From assembly GCA_964059195.1 (NCBI GenBank), contig CAXKWD010000008.1, forward strand, positions 49,828,502 to 49,892,501: 64,000 nucleotides of DNA, read 5' to 3'. This DNA comes from Ectobius pallidus. Lineage: Eukaryota; Arthropoda; Insecta; Blattodea; Ectobiidae. Position numbers and translations under genes: made by a program. How positions within the stretch are numbered: position 1 is the stretch's first letter; every line of letters starts with the position of its first letter. The notes under the pieces are model-generated. The model was not told the origin of the DNA. It did no database searches and worked only from the letters and a program-made list of their open reading frames with translations. This document shows, piece after piece, positions 55,547 through 64,000 of this stretch.

Positions 55547-56035
55547 CAGGGTGTCCACCAAGTAATGCTGAAGAAATCCCAGACTTATTCCCTTATTTTC
55601 ATTGATCATTTCAGAAATTCCCGACCAAAATATCATTATGAAGCACTTTCTAATAACTGTGTAAGAAAAATTATTGGATTATAATACTTTAAATAAGAAA
55701 AATTTTTAGTAAAAAAAAGTAATTGCAAACAATAATTACTTAGGTTATAACAGATACAAAAGTAAGGAACAGCAAAATACATTAAATATACTTTCATATA
55801 GGCCTATTATTGTCTAAAAGTCCTTTTGATCCCACTTATTTTTTCTTCAGCAACTTAATTTGTTCATCTAGAGTAGTTTTATTTTCCTCTCTTCTAGTTC
55901 TTATCTTCAGCTTTGCAATTTTTCGAATTTTCCCGGATATTTTAACAAATTCATTGACTTTTCCCGGATTTTCCCGACCATACGAAATTCCCGGCCTTTT
56001 CCCGGATTACCGGATTTTCCCGACCAGTGGACACC
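55547..56035. mobile_element. MITE with CAGGGTGTCCAC termini
   Basis: Termini CAGGGTGTCCAC and GTGGACACCCTG, with TTCCCGGA/TTCCCGAC repeats inside the right end. Termini and subterminal pattern resemble hAT MITEs, but no clear 8-bp duplication was found. Confidence 0.55.
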
Positions 56036-56929
56036 CTGATATATGGACCAATATGTGACAATAGTATTTGGAGGATTAGATCTAATTCAGAAATTAACCA
56101 AATAATAAAAGGGGAGGATCTAGTGAGGCATGTTAAATCCTTGAGACTCGGCTGGCTGGGTCATGTCTCCAGGATGGAAAATGATAGAATGCCAAAATAC
56201 CTGCTGAATAATGGAATAATAGGAGTCAGAAAGAAAGGAAGACTGAGGAAGAGATGGATACAGGATGTAGAAATAGATCTGAAGGCCATGGGAATAAGAG
56301 GGTGGAAAGAGTTGGTACGGCAGAGAAATAAATGGAAAAGAATTGTGAGGGAAGCCAAAGCCCACTAGGGGCTGTAGTGCTAGAAAGGAAGGGAGGAATG
56401 ATAAATGATAAATTGAGAAACTTGGTAAAAGATACAACAGTCAGTAGGAAAGCAGAATTGTATACAGATCATTACTTGGTAATTACAGACATTTATATTT
56501 TGACAAAATGGAAAAACGGAACAACATGCAAAAAATACTATAAAGATAACAAGGAAGTATTTAGAACATATTTATTACAAGACTATAGTGTTAGAGATCT
56601 GTACCAGTACCGAATGACACACTACTTAATGGAAACTAAAACAGAAGAAAATATAGAAAGGGAATACGAAAATATAAAGAATGTAATACTAAAAACGTCA
56701 AGAGAGGTTCTGGGAACAAGAAGGAATAATGTAAGACGGAGAGGACTTAGATATTGGAATGAAGAAATAGAAGCGGTAATCAAAGAGAAAAAAGAAGCCT
56801 ATTTAAAGTACTTGCAAATACCAAACCAGGAAAATGAACAAAATTATAGGTTGAAGAGAAATATAGCCAAAACTAAAATAAGAGAAAGCCATCAAGAATC
56901 ATGGAATAAATTGTAGGATTAGGGGGATA

Positions 56930-58250
56930 TATATGTGTATAAAGTGGACTGTAATAGTCCCTAATACCTACACGAGTATGAACTTTAATTGTGCTTAGCA
57001 CTTCTTGTGCAAACCACAACTAATGATAACTCTGCCTAGGAGGACCACCTGTGTCACGGGGGTGCCACTTGGCCATGTTTTCAAACTTTCTCCAGCCACG
57101 CGGTTTTGTCTTGTGACGTCATTAGGTTGGCAGATCAACCCTCACCCATAAGAGTGAATGGAAAACAGCTGATTTTTAAAAATTAATATTTAATTATAGG
57201 GAGCAAGTATCTCGTGTTGTAAGATGTCAACCTCAAGTATAATAACTGTTCTATTAGGCCATGTGGGAGAAATAGTAAAAGTGTTTATGGTTTGGTTTAA
57301 AAATTGTATTTTTTGAAGCTGTTTTAAAGGTTTAGATTGAGTCTGCAGATGATGTTGAGCTAACTTAATGTATTATACTTTAACAAGACAAGACTATTCT
57401 ATCGTTGTTATTCGAAATAGGGAGGAAATGTTATTTTTTTCTTAATCCTTCACTAACTACAGCTTTACCTTTACTAATATCATAATGCTGTAAATAAGTA
57501 ATATCAATTGACTTTAATGTAGAGTGTGTACATCATTTCTTAGCCATTCAAAGCACGGTTTAAAAAAACTGTGAGTTATAATTATTTATAACTAACAAAC
57601 ATAAAATACATATGTGTATGAAAGTGCTTTTCACCTTTGAAAGCCATTAAAAAAGAGAAATGGCATTGAAAATAATTTACTAGAATCAAGCTTAAGACTG
57701 TGTAAGGTATGTCAAATGAGTAATTTGAAGTTTCCATGAATGATTTCCAGTTTAGATAGATAGGCAAGTACAACTTTACCTCGGGTAATGAAAGCCTGGG
57801 TCACACTGCTCTATTATTTTCTTGTAGACACTCCTATACATAATTGTCCTTTTTATAGCTAAGACGCAAGAATAACGTATTATTAGTTCAAATTAGGATC
57901 TATTGTACATTAGATTGTGCAGAACTAGGTCTACAACAATATTTGTGGTATATGTAGTCAGTATTACGTTAATATTCATTTTAATTGATAGTAGTCATAT
58001 AATATAAATGTATTGTAATAATATTATGTTATTAATCATTGTTCAATATATTGATTCCAGACTGCAGAAAATATAAATACCTATATCGTACTGACCTACA
58101 GTCATAACTTATATAGAAACTAGCTTTGTTTGTTCTGGGCTCTGTCCCAAAATCTCCGGGAAGATTCTTGCGAAAGTTGTTTCATGAACTGACACTGTAT
58201 CGGAGTAGAGTTAGTCTATTTAGACTGCAGTAGAATTAAGTTTAGCCACA
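56930..58250. other. Unassigned interior
   Basis: No reading frame or repeat structure recognised. Confidence 0.35.
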
Positions 58251-58255
58251 ATAGA

Positions 58256-58655
58256 CCTAAAAAATGTGGAACTACTGTGAGGTTTTTAAGGGGGTAAAAA
58301 AATAAACAAAAATACTTTTAGCAATTTTCCCTTCGGTTACAGGCTAAAAGCTGTAAGTGTGCCAAATTTCAAGCTTTTATCTCATCTGGAGGTGGGTAAA
58401 CATTTATGGCATTTGGAAACCCTAAATTTTTCCAGGGATAAAAAATGAAAAATTTGAACTGTTTGGAATTTTTCGTCGGCTAGTTCATCTTGAAGTGGGT
58501 AAACCATACGATTGAGTGATTGAAATACTTTCAAAGTTTTATTGCGGGTTAAAAACTAAAAATTTGAACTTTTCGGAGTTTTCCCGTCGGTCACAGGCTA
58601 AAGAATCAAGTCAAATTTCAAGTTTTTGGCCCATCTTGAAGTGGGCAAACAACTG
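58256..58655. repeat. Degenerate tandem repeat
   Basis: Blocks such as TTACAGGCTAAA, CCAAATTTCAAGCTTTT and CATCTTGAAGTGGGTAAAC recur two to three times at a spacing of 120-250 bp between short unique parts. Confidence 0.6.
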
Positions 58656-59301
58656 AAAGTTTGGTAATGCGTCTGTTGACAAAATTGATATTATCATAAA
58701 GGAAACTAAACCACATAAAACTGAAAGAAATATAAAATGCATACGGATTCAGCTCTAAAAGTTTTGTGAAGAACCTAAGTACAATTGAATTGAATTGACT
58801 AGGGCAGCTCAAACGCAGCAGATTAGGCTATGAATATGAGAAAATCCAACGGAGAAGAAACTTATGTCTTTAACCAATGCACATTCAAGTAGAGTGGCAA
58901 TTTACAGATAGATTAGGCCTACATTCTTGAAAAAAAAAAATATTTTTATTTTGTTCCGATTTTAAATTATCTTAATTTTGAGGTTAACTTTATTCTCACT
59001 ACTTCGTTGGTAGCATTGCTTAGTATTCCATAATGAAGTTTGTTCATTAATTTAGTATTGCCGTGATGTGACAGCTGACACTATTAACGATTTTATTTTA
59101 AACAAACTAGAAATAAATATTCATATTATAACATATTATTTATAAAATCCGTTATGTTTTATTAATAGAATAGTCTTAATAAATCCAACCCTGCTGTGCA
59201 GTCGTGAATCTATTGATAAACTTGTAATCTCTCGTGGGATTACCTATGATAAATAGTAATATAATAATTTTAATCATTGCTAAAATTTAGTTTACGTAGT
59301 A

Positions 59302-59520
59302 GGCCTGGGTGGTGCAGTCTGTATGGCACTAGCTTTCTGTTCCCATGGTCGCAGGTTCAATCCCGATCAGGGTCGGTGACATTTATATGTGCATGAATAA
59401 ATCATACCTATGTCTCTAGATTTACATGAGATAGAAAATTCCGGCTCACCGGGGACTGTTACAAGGCTAAACTATAGTACTCGTACACCCCTGTCATTAA
59501 ATAGCGTAAAAACGAACGAG
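59302..59520 (+). mobile_element. tRNA-derived SINE
   Basis: A tRNA-like head with TGGTGCAGTCTGTATGGCAC and the B box GGTTCAATCCC (59354-59364), then a body with GAAAATTCCGGCTCACCGGG. A third SINE family in this window. Confidence 0.65.
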
Positions 59521-59938
59521 TTGGTGTGTAGTATAAAAATACTTCCATTGTCTGGTAAAAGTGTACCCTACTAGATACATTACCTTATGACAATTCAGAA
59601 AACTAATACAGACCTAATTAATACTATATTCCTAGATTAATTCTTCCATTTTTCCTGCAAGTAGTGTATAAATAATTATAACTTACAGTATTTTAATAGT
59701 GAAGTATTAAAATTAATTTAACAACGTGGATCATATTTCCTGCCTATTTCGAATAAGAACAATAGAAATAGTCCTGTATTATTAAAGTCTCATGAAACAC
59801 TAATACATTCAAATTATCTTGACATTACCTGCAGATTTGATTTCAGCCTCTAAAAAAGCTTCAATAACTACGATTTTTAAACCAAACCCGATCGATTTTT
59901 ACAATTTCTACCACACAGCCTAACAGAATAGTTATTAT

Positions 59939-60540
59939 CAGTGCCCGGATTCTGATGACCTAAAATTGTTTGAAAAATGACGTATAAAATGACCATAAAT
60001 TTTAAAGAAAATGACTTATTAATTATAAAGAATGGCCTAAAAGCTGATATTTTATTTATAACAAAATTATTATTGTACACACAAGGTTATAGACTAATTT
60101 GTACATCATTGCAAAAACTGCAAATGCAGAAAGGATGCTGTAGGTCTAAAAACTTTGTTCTTTGTCCTTGATTGGAGCATTTGAGAAGAAAAGGAAGAAA
60201 ATTATTTTTAAAGAAGATCCTACAAAAATGTTGCATTATACTAACCTAGTAATTTATTTAAATATTACCCGTATGGAAAAAAAAAAACTACAAAAATTTA
60301 ATATACTCAAATTAAATGCATGAAAATGAATAAATATGGAAGCAAATGACACGAAAATGACAAAATAATGACGTAAAACTGAAATAAATAAAAATATAAA
60401 TTTGCATAAAATGACAAAAAAATGACCTAATAAAAATGCATTTCTGTAATCTAGAGGCCATGATTGGGATATATCTACAAGTTGGCAATGCTTACGAAGC
60501 ATCAATAAAAAGATGACATGTCATTAGAATCCGGGCATTG
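59939..60540. mobile_element. hAT MITE
   Basis: Termini CAGTGCCCGGATTCTGATGA and complement of CAATGCCCGGATTCTAATGA, with an exact 8-bp duplication GTTATTAT (59931-59938, 60541-60548). AAATGAC occurs many times inside both ends, fitting hAT subterminal repeats. Non-coding. Confidence 0.9.
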
Positions 60541-60617
60541 GTTATTATACTTTTGGTTGGCATGTTAGAACACTTGATAGTCGCTGCCTGACGTACTACA
60601 GAATCAGTACGTGTCAG

Positions 60618-62156
60618 AGATGGATAAATTTCAATCTTTAAAGACATGCTTGACCCCTGAGGTTATGACTATTATACATAATATTCCTGTCAGTGCTGCC
60701 ACATTCAGCTTGCCTGGCAAACTTTGTTAGATCGTTTTGACAATGACAGACTCATTGCGAATGCCCAATTAGAGAATTTATTTTCTCCCCCTTCTATTGA
60801 TAGAAACTCTGCTGATTCGCTCCAGATATACTTAGATCATTACATAAGTACTGTCCACGTGCTTCAGTCACTGCACATTGATATTGAGCTGACTCATCTT
60901 ATCATTTCAAAAATAATACTGGATAAGCTTTCTCTAGCTATTATTAGAGATTGGGAATCTTTGCTAAGTTTCCATCACTAAAGGACTTATTCAGTTTCCT
61001 TGAGGCCAAAGTTCGAGTCATCCAAATGACCGACTTAGCTATCAAGTCCCAGTCAAATCAATCTCCAGTCAAAAATGTGACTGCGAAATCCAATAGTAAC
61101 TAATAACAATCGTAAGTCCACTGAAGCTAAGAATAAGTCTTCGTGGTCTCAACCTATTTGTATATGTTGTAACCGACCTCGTGATCATGAATTATTTTGC
61201 TGTGAAGCATTCAAAGCTTTCGCTTTGCCCTAAAGATTTGAATTTGTGAAACGCAACAATGTATGTAATGTTTACTTGAGAACAGGTGGTCATTCACAAG
61301 TCTGTTCTTCTTATACTTGTATGAAGTGTCAAGGTAAACACAGTACTTTGCTCCATCCTTCAAACATTCCCATACCAGTAAAACCATGTGCCATGTTAAG
61401 AAGTGGTCCAGTAACTTCAAAGATTCTGTACCCTACGGCAACTGTGCTAATTGCAGATGCTAATGGCGAGTACATTGAGGCTACAGCCATTCTTGACTAT
61501 GACTTGTAATCTAATTACAGATAGATTATTTCAACGCCTTAAACTTAAACCAACTCCTCGTAGAGAATATTTACAAGGAGTATTATTCGAAAAGAGCACC
61601 CTCTGCAAGGTAGCATCTTTGTCACTGAAATCTAATGTTTCTGATTGGTCGTGCCAAACGAATGCTTTGGTCATACCATGCATAGCCACTTGTAAGTTCC
61701 CTCGTGCTTATATAAATACTGACAATTGGAATATTCCAGCTAACTTGAATTTAGCAGATGCTAAATTTACCCAACCTAAGTACTTAGATTTGCTCATTGG
61801 TACAGAACTTGTTTTCACAAATACTGTTATCAGGCAAAATCATGGCTGATGATCTGCCTGGTATACATAATTCAGAACTTGGCTGGTATTTCATATGTAA
61901 AATCCCCCAACCTGATACTTCTTCGCAGCATAGTACTCCTATGCAAATTACTTCTTCTAAACATATGAATGTTTCTAAGCAAACGACTTCTCGCAGCAAA
62001 GCTAATGCACCTAATAGGCGTGAGAGGACTCATGTCAAACAAGCTCATTCTAATCGCTCATTCCCAAGTTCTGACTCGTCAATCGATTCAATCTACTCTG
62101 CTTTCTTACACTCAGAAACAGCTGTCAATGAACAATTATGTAGGTTTTGCAAATAA
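60618..62156 (+). pseudogene. BEL/Pao gag-protease remnant
   Basis: A Pao gag core (LDRFDNDRLIANAQLENLFS, ILDKLSLAIIRDWESL; 60618-60981) is followed after frame changes by zinc blocks (CICCNRPRDHELFC about 61157; CMKCQGKHSTLLH about 61318) and the protease region (ATAILD about 61490, DLLIGTEL about 61790, HNSELGW about 61866). Stops and frameshifts at 60979, 61231, 61507 and 61846. RT and later domains are absent; sequence similarity is lost after 62156. Distinct from the other two BEL copies. Confidence 0.78.
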
Positions 62157-63755
62157 TAAATCTAATATTGTAAGTCATTAATAAACATAAATTTCTCAAA
62201 ATAGAGATTACGAGCGAGTTAAAATATCACTAGAACAAACATGTAATTACACATAACATTAAGCTATTATACCTTTTGATATAGAATGAATATCTTACAA
62301 CTAATATTAATTGAGAATTGTAAATGAATAAGCAATGCAATGCAATAGCCTAATAAGCCTAAACTTATATAACAATAAAAATAAAGGAAAATGACAACTG
62401 GCATTCACTGCGGTCAAGTTGGCAGCGAAAGGTAGCCAAATATTCAAAGTTTGAAGATACGAGCTTGAACAAAATTCATAGCAACAATAGAACATAATAT
62501 CTATGGGAGACAAAATATAGCCTGGAAAGTGATGAGACGTTTAAAATCAACAGAAAGAGATACAGTAAAATTATCAAGCATTCCAGAAGATGAATGGATC
62601 AAACATTATACAGAACTACTATACGATACAAATACAGGAGACCATTTAGATGAAGAATATGAAGAAAGAACTGTAGACATGATAATTTTCGATGAAATGT
62701 GGAAAGGAATACAAAAAATGAAAAATAGAAAGTCACCAGGAATAGGCAATATCCCTACAGAGGTATTCAAGTATGGAGGACTGATGTTACAATTTCGGCT
62801 ATTACATTTATTGAATATATGTTGGAGAACAAAAAAAAATTCTAAAGAATGGGAAACAGCTAAAGTTATATCTATTTTTAAAAAAGGACAAAAGAGTGAA
62901 TGCAAAAATTATAGAGGGATAAGTCTATTGATTGTAATGCACAAAATATATGTTCGAATTATTACTGACAGGGTGAAAATAATAACTGAGACACATAGTA
63001 GTGAAGAACAGAACTTATTTAGAACAGGTAGATGATGTATTGACAATATTTTTAGAGTAAAGCAAATCATAGAAAAACAAAGGGAATTCAACCTACAAAC
63101 CCATTTGGTCTTTAGTGATTTAGAAAAGGCGTTTGATCAAGTCAATCGCCCACTCCTATGGAATATATTGTATAGAAAAGGTTATCCACTACATCTAATT
63201 AAAATCGTTCAAAGTCTATATATAGATACAAAAATGGTAATTGAATTAGATGGAAAAGTAACAAAAGAAATAAAAACTGCGGTTTAAAACAGGACTGTAG
63301 TCTATCTCCAGTTTTATTTAATATTTACATAGACGAAATTCTACATGAATAGATAAGAAAGCTATATGATGGGATTAAAATAGGACCAAACAGAACATTA
63401 AATGCCCTCCTGTTTGCAGATGGCCTAGTTTTATTCTTTGACCAGGAAGATAGTCTACAGAAAGCAATATTTCAGTTAAACAAAATATGCGAGAGGTACA
63501 ATATGAAAATATCTAAAAACAAAACAAAAGTAATGGCATTCCAAGGAAGATTTAAAATAAGAAGTAAAATTGTACTAAATGATTACATCTTGGAACAGGT
63601 GTCACACTTCCAGTATCTAGGCTATGATGTATCTTATGAACACCAAAATACAAAAATTTCAGGCAGTTTGTGGAACAATTAAAAGAACCTTTAAAATCAA
63701 AGTAAGGCAAGAAACACAACTACGATTCTACTCAGCAATGGCAGTACCAGTGATA

Positions 63756-63992
63756 CAGGAAAACCAGAAAGAGATCAGGGCCATCACCGTACAACCAGCT
63801 CCCGAAGGGGAAGATCACGCCCTAAGTGCACAACAGTGGGACGACGTGGACGTAGGACAGACACCACGAGACGTCATGTCAGGTACGGGACCAACGTGGG
63901 ATGAGGTAGCCAGTCACAGCGCCATCTACGAGAGCTGTGGGGCCCATTGGGACGCCCTGGTGGTCAGGAACGGGGTCCTGAAGGGAATCTGA
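63756..63992 (+). pseudogene. Ty3/gypsy pol fragment
   Basis: A GC-rich open stretch reads QWDDVDVGQTPRDVMSGTGP and, near its end, AHWDALVVRNGVLKGI, resembling the linker between RNase H and the integrase zinc-binding domain in Ty3/gypsy polyproteins. It follows LINE sequence abruptly at about 63752 and stops at 63990; the window ends 10 bp later. Confidence 0.6.
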
Positions 63993-64000
63993 GAGTCTGC

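Larger units (their letters stand above)
50342..56400 (+). pseudogene. Non-LTR retrotransposon copy 1, internally deleted and split
   Basis: An APE-type endonuclease part (50342-50725: IGVYAPEEGK, ILAGDLNARVGN, SLIDYVIVND) joins abruptly to the reverse transcriptase (from about 50730: LFVNFEQAFDSMNR, then VYADDITLIARN near 51070), so everything between was lost. After SWTMNKGD (about 51483) a 4.5-kb insertion intervenes. The C-terminal part resumes at 56036 (YGPICDNSIWRIR, LGWLGHVSRMENDRMP, GRLRKRW) and ends at 56368, with a GGAAGG-type tail near 56395. Several stops. Clade uncertain (RTE- or CR1-like). Confidence 0.78.
56918..62476. mobile_element. 5.56-kb insertion in LINE copy 2
   Basis: Flanked by AAATT (about 56913-56917 and 62477-62481), consistent with a 5-bp duplication. 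It contains BEL/Pao gag-protease remains, a hAT MITE and a SINE. Terminal repeats were not recognised, so the BEL remnant may be the original insertion with eroded or divergent LTRs. Confidence 0.5.
56403..63752 (+). pseudogene. Non-LTR retrotransposon copy 2, split by 5.6 kb
   Basis: The first part, 56403-56917, is the endonuclease-RT linker (AELYTDHYLVITDIY, RRRGLRYWNEEIEAVIKEKK). It breaks at AAATT, which recurs at 62477. The second part continues IEHNIYGRQNIAWKVMRRL, then reverse transcriptase (NRKSPGIGNIPTEVFKYGG, NYRGISLL, FSDLEKAFDQVNRPLLW) to about 63752. The catalytic box reads LFADGLVLF, the second Asp replaced by Gly. Several stops (63034, 63285 and beyond). It lacks the 5' endonuclease core and is cut at the 3' side by gypsy sequence. 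Confidence 0.78.

Overview
The window looks like arthropod, most likely insect, nuclear DNA: AT-rich, no bacterial gene organisation, no operons, no convincing multi-exon host gene, and almost wall-to-wall transposable elements of arthropod types (BEL/Pao, mariner, hAT, pogo, Harbinger-like, Penelope-like, jockey-like and other non-LTR elements, tRNA-derived SINEs). Order or species cannot be fixed from sequence alone. The palindrome TAGGCCTA is strongly over-represented.

Layout. 1-7627: a 5' truncated SINE and the right end of a GTTGG-rich DNA element, split by a young, coding-poor LTR retrotransposon (379-6346) whose empty site survives in a paralogous block at 17.5 kb. 8.06-8.24 kb: a minus-strand SINE. 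8449-13161: a pol-less BEL/Pao element with a decayed gag that carries two zinc-knuckle blocks. 13171-32217: one old DNA transposon with very long terminal inverted repeats and a zinc-finger transposase pseudogene (19999-24057), expanded to 19 kb by insertions: a GTTGG-rich, CACTA-like element in its left repeat (13284-18781), a TA-flanked MITE and a hAT element inside the transposase gene, and a 7.3-kb block (24228-31555) in its right repeat. That block holds a palindromic mariner derivative, an open Penelope-like GIY-YIG retroelement ORF and a decayed mariner.

32.2-34.9 kb is mostly unassigned: a 230-bp tandem duplication, a 44-bp perfect hairpin and a possible terminal host exon. 34939-44481 is a mariner element broken twice, by a jockey-like fragment in its transposase and by a young BEL/Pao element (37678-44455) in its 3' end; the BEL copy has near-identical LTRs but has lost its integrase core. 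44.5-49.5 kb is a run of non-autonomous DNA elements (TA MITE, pogo-like MITE, Harbinger-like element, and an element with 4-bp target duplication and many GTCACACCC motifs) with two SINEs. 50.3-63.75 kb holds two non-LTR retrotransposon copies, each split by a 4.5-5.6 kb insertion (pogo-like, Tc1/mariner-superfamily, MITEs, a hAT MITE, BEL gag/protease remains). The window ends in a Ty3/gypsy pol fragment.

The genes do not form a pathway. The window is a stratigraphy of nested insertions, dated relative to one another by target-site duplications and paralogous empty sites. The only long undamaged non-BEL reading frame is the Penelope-like ORF at 25.4-27.7 kb.
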